From: Halorubrum halophilum
Lineage (GTDB): Archaea; Halobacteriota; Halobacteria; Halobacteriales; Haloferacaceae
DNA: 64,000 nucleotides
Assembly: GCF_000739595.1 (NCBI RefSeq)
Contig: NZ_BBJP01000013.1
Location: 1 to 64,000 of the forward strand
Direction of reading: 5' to 3'
Numbering within the stretch: the first letter of the stretch is position 1; each line of letters opens with the position of its first letter. The translations under genes and the position numbers were made by a program. This document shows positions 16,025 to 28,324 of the stretch, piece by piece. Below the pieces are notes generated by a model that saw only the letters and a list, made by a program, of their open reading frames with translations, was not told where the DNA came from and did not search any database.

Positions 16025-16528
16025 TCACTCGAACAGGCTGTCGACGGTGCGGACGAACCGGTCGACGATCCGGTCCGGGAGCGACGCCGACACCTCGTCG
16101 AGGAGCGCTGCGGTCCGCTTGGGACGTGCGAGCGAGAGGCGCATGGGCCGGTCGTCGGATTTCTCGACGATCCCGCTCTCGACGAGGTTCGAGACGTGCC
16201 ACGAGACGGTGCTGCGCGCGAGGTCCAACTCGTCGGCGAGCTCGGCCGGCCGGGTCGGGCCGGCGGCGTGGAGTCGGACGAGAATCCCGCGGGCAGTCTC
16301 CCGCCGCAGGAAGGCGAGCGCTCGCCGCTCCCACGGGTCGAACGTCGGGTCGAAGTAGTGGGCTCGGCCACCGATCCGCTCCACCGCGACTTCGTCGTCG
16401 CGGACGAGCCGGCGGAGGTGGTACTGCGCCTGTCCGGTGGCGATGTCGAGGTCGCGGCTCACCCGGTTGAAGTGAACGCCCGGCGTGTCCCGGACGTGCC
16501 GGCGGACGCGGGTTCTGGTGTCCGGCAT
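16025..16528 (-). CDS. Winged-helix transcriptional regulator (tandem wHTH)
   Basis: The 167-residue protein consists of two winged-helix units. The first, about residues 1-60, includes GVHFNRVSRDLDIATGQAQY; the second, about 70-140, includes RPAELADELDLARSTVSWHV, a standard ArsR/MarR-like recognition helix. There is no ligand or sensor domain, but such haloarchaeal regulators often control a nearby membrane or respiratory gene. It is divergent from a small membrane protein gene at 16643 and 110 bp upstream of the SCO gene, so it may control both. Confidence 0.85.
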   Translation of the reverse strand: MPDTRTRVRRHVRDTPGVHFNRVSRDLDIATGQAQYHLRRLVRDDEVAVERIGGRAHYFDPTFDPWERRALAFLRRETARGILVRLHAAGPTRPAELADELDLARSTVSWHVSNLVESGIVEKSDDRPMRLSLARPKRTAALLDEVSASLPDRIVDRFVRTVDSLFE

Positions 16529-16642
16529 GGGTACTTGCCGTCACCTACCGGATCGGTATTTAAAACGGTCGCGGGCGTTCCCTCCGCGCGGGAGCGGTCG
16601 GGGCGTGTATTCTTGTCGCCCGCGACACTACGACTCGGTAGC

Positions 16643-16990
16643 GTGATTCCGATTTCCGCGAGCGCGACCGTCGACGGGTGGGGCGTAGAGGGGTCGCTGC
16701 CGCTACTCGCCGTCGTGTTCGTCGCCGGCGTCGGCACCGGACTCCTCTTTCTCGTCAGTCTCGTCGCGTACCGCCGCCGCCGGAGCGCGCAGTACGGGCT
16801 TATCAGCGTCGCCGTCGGCGCGCTCCTCGCCCGCTCGGTCGTGGGCGCGGGCACCGTCTTCGGCGTCGTGCCGATGCCGGTCCACCACTTCCTCGAACAC
16901 AGTCTCGACTTCCTGATCGCCGCGGTCGTCCTCTACGCGGTGTACGCGCACGCTCCGGGGTCCGTCGGCGACGACTCGGCGTCGGACTGA
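16643..16990 (+). CDS. Small membrane protein next to the regulator (DUF7471-like)
   Basis: I place the start at GTG 16643 because upstream sequence in this frame overlaps the regulator gene and its promoter (ggtatttaaaac on the opposite strand). The 115-residue product has three hydrophobic helices: LPLLAVVFVAGVGTGLLFLV, LISVAVGALLARSVVGAGTV and HSLDFLIAAVVLYAVYA. The His-rich stretch MPVHHFLEH between helices could bind metal or heme. It resembles a haloarchaeal family that accompanies this type of wHTH regulator near copper-respiration genes. No enzymatic motif is seen. Confidence 0.7.
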   Translation: MIPISASATVDGWGVEGSLPLLAVVFVAGVGTGLLFLVSLVAYRRRRSAQYGLISVAVGALLARSVVGAGTVFGVVPMPVHHFLEHSLDFLIAAVVLYAVYAHAPGSVGDDSASD

Positions 16991-17014
16991 GCGGGGAGCG
17001 GATCGGTCAGCGTC

Positions 17015-17878
17015 TCAGCCGCCGAAACCGCCGCGGATCTCCTCGATGGCCGCGTCGACGCGACGGCCGTACGCCAGCGCCGAACCCGAGACGACGGCGC
17101 CGAGGAGCGTCCAGACGATCAGCGAGGCGACCGCGCGCCCCGTCGCGACGAACTCCCCCTCCGGCGCGAACGCGACGGCGATCACGTGCTCGAAGACGAG
17201 CCCGCGGAACGCCCCGTTCGGCGTGAGCGCGATCGACTCCGGGATCGCCGTCGGCGACCCCCCGGCCGCGAGCGATCGGAGCAACGCGAGGTCGCCGCCG
17301 AGCACCCCCGCGACGAGCGCGAGGACCCCGAGCGCGATCGCGCTGCGGCGGCTCGCGGCGAGCGCGGAGACGGCCGCCGCGAGCGACACGTACGCCGCGC
17401 CCAAGAGGAGGACGAACGCGAGGAATCGGACGAACAGCGCCGGCGAGTCGACGCCGGTGTGGGTCGCGAAGATCCCCGTGTCCGGCGCGGCGGTCAGCCA
17501 GACGACGCCGCCGACCAGCGCGTACGGGACGCCCACCACGGCGACCAGCGCGACCGTCCGCGCCAGCAACACCCCCGCGACATACTCGCCGACGCGCACC
17601 GGATACGTCCGGATCACCGCCAGCTCCCCGCTCTCGGCGTCGGAAAGCAGCGCGCGGTAGCCCAACACCACCGCGACGAGCGGGACGAGCACCTCCGTCG
17701 GGAGGAGCAGATCGACGACCGCCGGCACGAACCCGGTCGCACCGCCGCCGCCCGCCGCGAGGAGGCCGGCGACGACGAGGAGCAGCCCGACCGCGAGCAC
17801 GCCGTATCCGGGCGTCCGGACCACCGTCGCGAGCTCGCGCCGGAACACGGTCGCGACCCCGGAGAGCGAACCGGTCAT
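17015..17878 (-). CDS. ABC transporter permease, NosY-like
   Basis: This 287-residue integral membrane protein has about six hydrophobic helices in the ABC-2 / NosY arrangement, beginning with VFRRELATVVRTPGYGVLA, the amphipathic lead common to such permeases. Its ATG overlaps the stop of the ATPase gene by four bases, so the two subunits are translationally coupled. NosY with NosF forms the transporter that works with NosD in N2O reductase copper-site assembly; the same layout is also used for other export tasks. The end of the gene lies close to the convergent membrane protein gene at 16643. Confidence 0.82.
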   Translation of the reverse strand: MTGSLSGVATVFRRELATVVRTPGYGVLAVGLLLVVAGLLAAGGGGATGFVPAVVDLLLPTEVLVPLVAVVLGYRALLSDAESGELAVIRTYPVRVGEYVAGVLLARTVALVAVVGVPYALVGGVVWLTAAPDTGIFATHTGVDSPALFVRFLAFVLLLGAAYVSLAAAVSALAASRRSAIALGVLALVAGVLGGDLALLRSLAAGGSPTAIPESIALTPNGAFRGLVFEHVIAVAFAPEGEFVATGRAVASLIVWTLLGAVVSGSALAYGRRVDAAIEEIRGGFGG

Positions 17879-18669
17879 CGGTCCGACACTCCCGTGACGT
17901 GGACCGCCGGCTCCGTCTCGTCGCCGTCGTCGTCGCTTCCGCTCCCGTCGCTCCCGTCTCCTTCGTCCCGAGCCAGCGCACTCGTTTCGCCGACCACGAC
18001 GCGGTACAGCTCCCTCGCGTCGGCGGCGTCGTGCTCGTCGAGCAGCCGGTCCAGCGGGCCCGCGACGGCGACCTCCCCGCGGTGGAGGAGCACGACGCGG
18101 TCGGCGTGCTCGTCGACGAGGTCGAGCGCGTGCGAGCAGACGACGACCGCCGTGTCGGCGTCGGCCCGCTCGGCGGCCGCGCGGAACGCGCGCTCGCGCA
18201 TCCCCGGGTCGAGACCGCTCGCCGGCTCGTCTAAGGCGACGAGCGAGGGGTCGCCGAGGACCGACTGCGCGATGCCGAGCAGTCGCCGCATCCCGCCCGA
18301 GAGCGCCTCGACCCGCCTGTCGCCGGCGTCGCCGAGGCCGACCCGTTCGAGCGCCGCATCCGGGTCGTCGCCGACGAGCCGGGCGTAGAACGCGAGCGTC
18401 TCGCGGGCGGTGAACCCCTCGCGGAACGGCACCCGCTGCGGGAGGTACCCGATCGGCTTCGGGCCGGTCGCGCCGGGGAGCGTCACCTCGCCTCCGGTCG
18501 GCTCCGTCGCGCCGACGAGGACCCTGAGCAGGGTCGACTTCCCGGAGCCGTTCGGGCCGACGACGGCGGTGACGCCGGGGTCGACCGAGAGCGACACCGA
18601 TTCGAGCACCGACACGCCGCCGTACGTTCGGGAGACCCCCGAGAGGGCCGCGACGGGCTCGTCAGACAT
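17875..18669 (-). CDS. ABC transporter ATP-binding protein, NosF-like
   Basis: The 264-residue subunit starts at ATG 18669 (MSDEPVAALSGVSRTYGGVS). It has a complete ATPase domain: Walker A GPNGSGKST, Q-loop near GYLPQRV, signature LSGGMRR, Walker B SLVALDEPASGLDPG and the switch His in VVCSHAL. An acidic Asp/Ser/Gly tail follows residue 230. Energy from ATP hydrolysis would drive the NosY-like permease. The start overlaps the end of the nosD-like gene by eight bases, completing a tight nosD-F-Y order on the minus strand. Confidence 0.88.
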   Translation of the reverse strand: MSDEPVAALSGVSRTYGGVSVLESVSLSVDPGVTAVVGPNGSGKSTLLRVLVGATEPTGGEVTLPGATGPKPIGYLPQRVPFREGFTARETLAFYARLVGDDPDAALERVGLGDAGDRRVEALSGGMRRLLGIAQSVLGDPSLVALDEPASGLDPGMRERAFRAAAERADADTAVVVCSHALDLVDEHADRVVLLHRGEVAVAGPLDRLLDEHDAADARELYRVVVGETSALARDEGDGSDGSGSDDDGDETEPAVHVTGVSDR

Positions 18670-20764
18670 CCGCGACGCCTCCCGCCGTCGGCGCGGTCGT
18701 CTCCTCGCCCGGTCGCGCTCGCGGATCGATACTCCCGTCCGTCGCGTTCTCATCGCGTGTGTCCATCGTCGTGGCCTCGGTGTCCTCGTCTAGTTCTGCT
18801 CGCCAGTCGGCGCCCACCGGCCCCGCGTCCGGACCGAGCGCGGCCGCCACCCGGTCCGGCGAATACGGCTCCGCCGCCGGCGCCGGGTCGATGATGCTCC
18901 CCGAGCGCGCCCCGGGGACGGTTCCGCGGAGGCGGTCGAGGAGCGCGACCGCGGGCGACTCGCGCACGGCGACCGCGGCGACCTCGCGGTGGAGCGCGGC
19001 GTCGACCGGCGAGGTCGGGCGGTAGGCGCGCTCGCCGGGCTCGTGGGTCCCGACGTTCGCCCCCTCCCAGTAGTTCCCGCGGTCGCCGTCGGCCCAGATC
19101 CGGAGCGCGCCCGCCCCGGCGGACGCGTGGTCGGCGTTGCCGACGAAGTCGTTCGCGACGATCCGGCTCGACGGAACGACCGTGGTCGCGCGGGCGCCCA
19201 GTTCGTTTTCGGCGGCCACGTTGCGCTCGTACAGCGATCCCCGCGAACTGGTCGAGAAGCCGAGCTCGTTTCCGACGAGGGTGTTGTACCCGACGTACGA
19301 CCGGGTGCCCGACGCCTGGATCCCTGCGCTGGAGTTCCGCACGTCGTTGCCGACGATCGCGTTGCCCGAGGGACGCGTCATCACGGTGACCCCGCCGAAC
19401 AGCTCGTTTCGGAACGCGTTGTCGGCGACCAGCGCGTCGCCCGTGTACATGAGGTGCGCCCCGTACCGGTTGTCCGCGAACGTCGAGTTCCGGACGACCG
19501 AGCCGTCGGCGCGGTGGAGGTAGATCCCGTCGCGGCCCCCCTCGAAGACGCTGTCGGTCACCGTCACGCGCGACCCCATCCCCGTTATCCCCATGAACCC
19601 GTCCTGCCACTCGTCCGTCCCGTCGACCCGGAGGTCCCGAATCACCGCGTGGGATCCCTCCCGCAAGAGCAGGCCGCTCGCGTTCGCCTCGACCGTCACG
19701 TCGTCGACGACGAGCCCCGGCGCGTCGATCGCCCGAATCCCCGCGTCGCCGTGGCCGTAGCCGAGCTGGATGTTGGTGTCCCACACCTCGCCGGCGTCCG
19801 ACTCGCCGTTTCCGCCACCGCCCTCGCGACCCTCGCGCGCCGCGTCCGGGTCGCGCGTCTGTCCCCCGCTCCCGTCCACGGTGAGCCCAGTGATCGCCAC
19901 GTCCCGCGCCCGCACCGTGATCACCGACCCGTCGCCGTCGCCGCGAATCCGCGCGTCCTCTCCGGCGATCGTGACCGACTCGTTCACCGTCAGGGTTTCT
20001 TCGTAGGTCCCCGGCGGGACGACGACGGTCGTGTTCGCCGGCGCGGTCGCGGCCGCGGCCTCGACCGTCGGCGCGTCCTCCCCGACGACGACCGAGACCG
20101 GCCTGTCGGCGCGGCGCTCGGCGGCCGCGATCCGGTCGTCGGCCGCGGCCCACCGCTCGGGAGCCATCGCGCGCACCGTCGCCGCGGGGTCGGCGTCGAA
20201 CGACCGGCTCCGGACCGCCTCCCAGTCGACCGCCCGCCCGCCGTGCTCGGCGACGAACGCCTCGGCGGCGTCGCGCTCGCGGAACGGGACGACCGTCTCG
20301 CCGGCTGGGCTCCGCGCATCGCTGCCGACGACGTACACCGCCTCTTCCGCCGGCGTCCACTCCCCGGCGAGTTCCGACTCGAACAGCCCTGCGTCGGTGG
20401 TCCCCGGCCGGGCGGCGTCGAACGTCTCGACGTAGACGGCGATCGGGTAGCCGAACTGGCGCTCGATTCGGTCGTCGCCGACCGTCGCCGCGAAGGACTC
20501 GACGCCGTTGTAGCCGACGACGTACTGGAGCTGCGAGTAGAACACCTGCGTCCGCGGCACCCTAGCCGTCCCGGCCATCAGCGCGTCCGTCTCCGAGGAG
20601 AGCCCGAGCTCGACCACGTCGTCGTAGGCGACCGGCGACGGCGCGGCCGACCCGGGGTCGGCCGCGAACGCCCCCGCGGTCGCGACGGCAGCGACGAGGA
20701 GGAACGCGACGAGCGCGAGCCGGACCGCGAGCGACGGGTCGTCGTAGGGATCGAAACGCGCCAC
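18662..20764 (-). CDS. NosD-like beta-helix protein with NosL-like N-terminal domain
   Basis: The 700-residue protein has an N-terminal membrane anchor or signal (LALVAFLLVAAVATAGAFAA). Residues about 45-190 look like a degenerate NosL-type domain, with paired segments AVYVETFDAA and VVPFRERDAAEAFVAEHGG, but without the CxxCGM copper motif. From about 235 to 600 there is a right-handed parallel beta-helix of the NosD/CASH type, with many short repeats such as SVVRNSTFADNRYGAHLMY and NAIVGNDVRNSSAGIQASG. NosD works outside the membrane with NosF and NosY in copper-site assembly. A Ser/Pro/Glu/Asp-rich tail follows. It is divergent from the NosL gene at 20871. Confidence 0.85.
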   Translation of the reverse strand: MARFDPYDDPSLAVRLALVAFLLVAAVATAGAFAADPGSAAPSPVAYDDVVELGLSSETDALMAGTARVPRTQVFYSQLQYVVGYNGVESFAATVGDDRIERQFGYPIAVYVETFDAARPGTTDAGLFESELAGEWTPAEEAVYVVGSDARSPAGETVVPFRERDAAEAFVAEHGGRAVDWEAVRSRSFDADPAATVRAMAPERWAAADDRIAAAERRADRPVSVVVGEDAPTVEAAAATAPANTTVVVPPGTYEETLTVNESVTIAGEDARIRGDGDGSVITVRARDVAITGLTVDGSGGQTRDPDAAREGREGGGGNGESDAGEVWDTNIQLGYGHGDAGIRAIDAPGLVVDDVTVEANASGLLLREGSHAVIRDLRVDGTDEWQDGFMGITGMGSRVTVTDSVFEGGRDGIYLHRADGSVVRNSTFADNRYGAHLMYTGDALVADNAFRNELFGGVTVMTRPSGNAIVGNDVRNSSAGIQASGTRSYVGYNTLVGNELGFSTSSRGSLYERNVAAENELGARATTVVPSSRIVANDFVGNADHASAGAGALRIWADGDRGNYWEGANVGTHEPGERAYRPTSPVDAALHREVAAVAVRESPAVALLDRLRGTVPGARSGSIIDPAPAAEPYSPDRVAAALGPDAGPVGADWRAELDEDTEATTMDTRDENATDGSIDPRARPGEETTAPTAGGVADV

Positions 20765-20870
20765 GGACGGTCTTCGATGGCGTGGGGTTTATCGGATCTG
20801 GTTCGTTCCTCGAACGGCCGCCTGAATCGGTTCCGAGGGCCTAAGGCGGCCGTGTCCGAACTGACGATCG

Positions 20871-21440
20871 ATGACTCAACTCGAACGGCCGTCGGCATCG
20901 CGTCGGCATCTGCTCGCCGGCGTCGGCGCGGGCCTCTCGCTCGCGGCCGCCGGCTGTCTGGGCGACGAGAGCGCGTCGATCACTCCGGTCTCGCTCGACG
21001 GCGAGCGGGCCTGCGACCAGTGCGGCATGATCGTCGAAGACCACCCTGGCCCGGTCGGACAGCTCCACTTCGAGGACGACGAGCCGGAGGGGGGCCGACC
21101 GGGGCAGTTCTGCAGCAGCGTCTGCACGTACACCTACCGGTTCGACGCCGAGGACGCGGGACGGACCGTGCGGGCAACGTTCCTCACCGACTACTCGCTC
21201 GTCGATCAGGAGGTGTTCGAGGAGGGATCAGACACCATGTTCTCCTCGCACGTCGAGAGCGAGGCGTTCTCGCGGACGACCGACCTCACCGTCGTCGCGC
21301 GCAGCGAGGTCATCGGCTCCATGGGACCGGACCTGATCCCGTTCGGCGACGACGGGGACGTGGAGTCGTTCGTCGAGGAGTACGGCGGCGAGCCGATGTC
21401 GGCCGAGGACGTGGACCGGGGAACGCTGGAAGCCCTGTGA
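20871..21440 (+). CDS. nosL: NosL family copper-binding lipoprotein
   Basis: The 189-residue product has a Tat-type signal (RRHLLAGVGAGLSLAAAGC) with lipobox Cys29. The mature part carries the defining Cu(I) site ERACDQCGMIVEDHPGPVGQ, a CxxCGM motif, and ends with the family pattern LIPFGDDGDVESFVEEYGG. NosL is a copper chaperone for the N2O reductase pathway. Its gene is divergent from nosD with a 106-bp spacer, so a shared promoter region is likely. Nothing resembling nosZ occurs in this window, so its client is uncertain. Confidence 0.9.
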   Translation: MTQLERPSASRRHLLAGVGAGLSLAAAGCLGDESASITPVSLDGERACDQCGMIVEDHPGPVGQLHFEDDEPEGGRPGQFCSSVCTYTYRFDAEDAGRTVRATFLTDYSLVDQEVFEEGSDTMFSSHVESEAFSRTTDLTVVARSEVIGSMGPDLIPFGDDGDVESFVEEYGGEPMSAEDVDRGTLEAL

Positions 21441-21443
21441 GCG

Positions 21444-24668
<3,225 letters not shown>

Positions 24669-24902
24669 TATCGCGACGGAGTACGCTCATCGTAATAAGG
24701 TCGGCGATAGAATACGAATCTCGCAGCAAGTTTGCGATTTTCGCAAGTTAGATAGTACCACGGTAGTTGGTGATATGACTCACAGTAGTAGGCAAGGAGA
24801 ACACTGTGATCGCTTCGCAGTGTCGTGTCGGATATTCCGGATCGGCGGTACGAGAGGGTCACCACAAGGAATTTACCGAGAAGCCGAAAATCCCGGGACG
24901 GA

Positions 24903-25913
24903 ATGACTTGTTCCCGCCGCCGCGCCCTCCAACTGCTCGGCGCCTCCGCCGCGACCGCCGCGACTGCAGGGTGTCTGAGCCCCGGTAGCCTCGATTCGTA
25001 CGCGCTCATCGGCGACGAACTGGACCTCTCGTCGATCGGCCGGCCGTACCTGTGGCCCGACCCGACCGAGATCGACGCCGTGACCCGCGTCGACTTCGCG
25101 ACCGAGACGAAAACCGCGCACCTCTCGGAGCTGTTCGAGACCGGCAGCGTGACCGTCAGACAGTGGCCGCTCGTCGGCCGCGACTCGTGGGGGACCGAGA
25201 CGCGACCGCGGCCGACGTTCCTCCACCGAGACGGAACCTACTACGAGGTGCGCATCGCCGAGGAACGACACCTCGAACGGGAGCGGTGGCACGTCGCGCT
25301 CGAACGAATCGACGAAACGCCGCCCGACGACGCGACGGTCGCGCGTCCTCCGTTTGACCTCTCCGAACAGGACGAGCGCGTGCTCGACGCGGCGCTCGAC
25401 GCGGTGTACGCAGGCCACGACGGCTTCCTCGGCGATCCCGAGTTCGACGAGCTACAGACCGTCGAGTACCACCACGAACTCGACGCCGAGGCCAGCGCTC
25501 TCGTCCCGACGCCGACGTTCGATTTTCTCGAGTACGAAGACGAGTACTTCCGTCTTGTCGCGGAGCAGCGGACCGTTCACGTTCCGGAGTGGACGTACAC
25601 CGTCAGCGAAATCGCGGACAGGCGAGTGGAGTTCACCGAATACGCGAGAGGAGTGATCGTCGAACGCGAACTTCACTCCGCCGGGCTCTCGGAGTCCGCT
25701 CGCGAGGTGATGGATGACGCTATCGCTGAGGACCCGCGCCGCTACGAGGAGGGCGCCCCGCCCTCGGACGGGCTCGACGACGCGCTCGGCGCGCTCGGTA
25801 TCGCGGGCGACCTCCAACCGATAGACAGCTACGACGAGCGGGTCGACTTCCGGAACGTCGTCGTCGAGTACCGAGACGCAGTCTATCGGTTCGATCTGAT
25901 CGTGACGCCATAG
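24903..25913 (+). CDS. Tat lipoprotein, haloarchaeal, unknown function
   Basis: Starting at ATG 24903, the 336-residue protein has a Tat signal (MTCSRRRALQLLGASAATAA) with lipobox Cys at about 24 (TAGCLSPG), so it should be tethered outside the membrane. An in-frame ATG at 24825 would add 26 residues and hide the signal, so I reject it. The mature part is acidic, without transmembrane segments, and includes repeated Tyr/Glu-rich strands (PTFLHRDGTYYEVRIAEE, TFDFLEYEDEYFRLVAEQ). I recognise no enzyme motif. The gene is divergent from carB. Confidence 0.72.
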   Translation: MTCSRRRALQLLGASAATAATAGCLSPGSLDSYALIGDELDLSSIGRPYLWPDPTEIDAVTRVDFATETKTAHLSELFETGSVTVRQWPLVGRDSWGTETRPRPTFLHRDGTYYEVRIAEERHLERERWHVALERIDETPPDDATVARPPFDLSEQDERVLDAALDAVYAGHDGFLGDPEFDELQTVEYHHELDAEASALVPTPTFDFLEYEDEYFRLVAEQRTVHVPEWTYTVSEIADRRVEFTEYARGVIVERELHSAGLSESAREVMDDAIAEDPRRYEEGAPPSDGLDDALGALGIAGDLQPIDSYDERVDFRNVVVEYRDAVYRFDLIVTP

Positions 25914-25993
25914 GGGAATCGCGAGTTGGCGTCGGACGACCGCGCACTTGCCCCTCGACGCGGGCGGAGCGGGTTTCGGTTCCGAGCCGACCC

Positions 25994-26209
25994 TTAGGTC
26001 TCCAGCCGGTACCGGTACGGTCGTTCGGCGATGACTTCGACCTCACCGCGTTCGGCCCACCGACCCAACACGGTGGCGACGCGGTGGGGACTATCGATAT
26101 CCTCGCATTCCCCGGCGAGTGCCAGGATCTCTCGCGCCGTCAGCGGCTCGTCGGCCTCGGCGAGCACGCCGCGGATCCGGTCGTACCGGTCGTATTCGCC
26201 GGCGCTCAT
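25994..26209 (-). CDS. Small winged-helix DNA-binding protein
   Basis: This 71-residue protein is a single helix-turn-helix unit: YDRIRGVLAEADEPLTAREI, then LALAGECEDIDSPHRVATVL, then a wing WAERGEVEVIAERPYRYRLE. Two cysteines at most are present, so no zinc site is expected. The pattern matches short haloarchaeal wHTH proteins that lack a sensor domain. The gene lies convergent with the lipoprotein gene at 24903. Its upstream region has a TATA-like gaatatata on the expected strand. Confidence 0.65.
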   Translation of the reverse strand: MSAGEYDRYDRIRGVLAEADEPLTAREILALAGECEDIDSPHRVATVLGRWAERGEVEVIAERPYRYRLET

Positions 26210-26932
26210 ACGTCTTACGTACGGTCCCCGAATATATAGGGTTCAGTGAGACACGAGTCAGACATTCGTCAGACACATCCCCAGAAACGGTCGTTTTCGG
26301 CACTTACAGCCGTCGATCGGGGGCGATATCGAGATCCGCCATCGCCGACCGACGACGCGTCGCGCGCGCGGGCGGAATCGGCTGCGGGAGTTTGCGGAGC
26401 GAAAGCAGACACGCCACCGGCCATCGACCACGCTTCGCTGAATTACCGCTTTCGAATACTACACTGGATTCTGATATATTTGAGATAATGCGGACGGCGA
26501 TCCGTACTCGGGAACTGACGGCCAGCGACGACCGCCTGACAATGCGATCCCGAACGACGTGCGATCCGTGACTCCTCAGTTCAGATCGATTCGGAGATTG
26601 CGTCGAGATGTCTCTAGAACCACCAATATCAACTGTGAACTTGCCGGCTATATTTAAATACGACAGTTAGTTACCGCTTCCATGAAATAGTTTCGAACGA
26701 ATATCTCGAAACCGATAGACGGTTTCTCGTCGACGCCCGCGGACACCTCAAAGGGACACTCCCCGACCCCTCGCTCCAGTTTCAGATTCTTCGGTACAGA
26801 TTCCGGGTGCTACTAAATATATTTATAAATAGGTGTTGCTAAAACCATATTTTTTCATAAATATTTAGAGATCGTTTATCAAGAAGAGAGATAGTACCGA
26901 ACACTAAGTCACTGTGTACCAAACACCCAGTG
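26210..26932. other. 723-bp AT-rich intergenic region before the aldehyde dehydrogenase
   Basis: I see no supportable gene. Open frames between 26215 and 26580 read as Arg/Ser-rich noise. From 26640 the DNA is AT-rich, with tatatttaaatacgac near 26650, aaatatatttataaatagg near 26815 and ataaatatttaga near 26858, which give several candidate TATA boxes for the downstream operon. Homologues in other genomes might show whether it contains decayed genes. Confidence 0.5.
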
Positions 26933-28324
26933 ATGGACGTGATCGATCCGGCGACAGACGAAGTGATCGAATCGTACGAGGAACACTCGCCGTCCAACGT
27001 GGACGAGATGCTCGGAGCCGCGACGACCGCGTTCGAGACGTGGAGCCGGCGCCCGCTGGCCGAGCGGGAGCGACTGCTTGCGTCGGCCGGGGAGGTGCTC
27101 AGAGAGAACGCCGGCGAGTACGCCGAGACGATGACGCGCGAAATGGGCAAGCCGATCACGCAGGCCGAGGCCGAGGTCGAGAAGTGCGCGCGGGTCTGCG
27201 ACCACTACGCCGAGTACGCGAGCGCCTACCTCGAACCCGAGCACCACCCGAGTCCGCCGGGGACAGCGGTCAAGACGGTTCACGAACCGCTGGGTCCCGT
27301 GCTGGCGGTGATGCCGTGGAACTTCCCGTTCTGGCAGGTGTTCCGGTTCGCCGCGCCGTACCTCACGGCGGGCAACGTCGGCCTGCTGAAACACGCCTCG
27401 AACGTCCCCGGGTGCGCGCTCGCCATCGAGGAGGTGTTCCGGGAGGCGGGCTACCCGGAGGAGGTGTTCCAGTCGCTTTTGATCCCGTCCGACCGCGTCG
27501 AGGACGTGGTCGCCGACGACCGCGCGGCGGCCGCGACCCTCACCGGAAGCGAGGCCGCGGGGCGTGCCGTCGCCGCGACCGCCGGCGAGAACCTGAAGAA
27601 GACGGTGTTGGAACTCGGCGGGAGCGACCCGTTCGTCGTCTTCGCGGACGCCGACGTAGAGGCCGCGGCGACGACCGGCGCGTGGGCGCGCAACCAGAAC
27701 GGCGGGCAGTCGTGCATCGCCGCGAAGCGGTTCGTCGTCGTCGCCGACGCGTACGACGAGTTCCTCGACCGGTTCGTGGAGGGGGTCGAGTCGCTCGCCG
27801 TCGGTGACCCGACGGATCCCGAGACGGACGTGGGACCGCAGGCTCGCAAAGATCTGCTCGACGAGGTACACGAGCAGGTGCGGGACAGCGTCGAGGCCGG
27901 GGCGACGCTCGTCACCGGCGGCGAGCCCCTCGACCGCGAGGGCACGTACTACCCGCCGACGGTCCTCACGGATATTCCGGCGGGCTGTCCCGTGGACACG
28001 GAGGAGGTGTTCGGTCCCGTGGCGACGGTGTACCGCGTCGCCGACGAGGCGGCCGCCGTCGAGAAGGCGAACGACACCGAGTTCGGGCTGGGGGCCAGCG
28101 TGTGGACGACCGACCGCGAGCGGGGCGAGCGGCTCGCCGGCGACATCGACGCCGGCTGCGTCTACGTGAACGAACTCGTGAAGTCCGACCCGCGCGTCCC
28201 GTTCGGCGGGGTCGGCGTCTCGGGGTACGGCCGCGAGCTCTCCGAGGCCGGGATCAAGGAGTTCGTCAACCGCAAGACCGTCTGGGTCGCCGACGAGCCG
28301 GGAGACGAAACGGTGGTCGAATGA
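26933..28324 (+). CDS. NAD(P)-dependent aldehyde dehydrogenase (succinate-semialdehyde type)
   Basis: This 463-residue enzyme oxidises an aldehyde to the acid. It begins MDVIDPATDEVIESYEEHSP; the GTG one codon earlier is also possible. Catalytic landmarks are all present: Asn in VMPWNFPFW, the general base Glu in VLELGGSDPF, and nucleophile Cys in GGQSCIAAKRF. The sequence resembles the succinate-semialdehyde / medium aldehyde branch, though the substrate cannot be fixed by eye. Its stop overlaps the ATG of the TPP enzyme gene by four bases (ATGA), so the two enzymes are made together and may act in sequence. Confidence 0.92.
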   Translation: MDVIDPATDEVIESYEEHSPSNVDEMLGAATTAFETWSRRPLAERERLLASAGEVLRENAGEYAETMTREMGKPITQAEAEVEKCARVCDHYAEYASAYLEPEHHPSPPGTAVKTVHEPLGPVLAVMPWNFPFWQVFRFAAPYLTAGNVGLLKHASNVPGCALAIEEVFREAGYPEEVFQSLLIPSDRVEDVVADDRAAAATLTGSEAAGRAVAATAGENLKKTVLELGGSDPFVVFADADVEAAATTGAWARNQNGGQSCIAAKRFVVVADAYDEFLDRFVEGVESLAVGDPTDPETDVGPQARKDLLDEVHEQVRDSVEAGATLVTGGEPLDREGTYYPPTVLTDIPAGCPVDTEEVFGPVATVYRVADEAAAVEKANDTEFGLGASVWTTDRERGERLAGDIDAGCVYVNELVKSDPRVPFGGVGVSGYGRELSEAGIKEFVNRKTVWVADEPGDETVVE

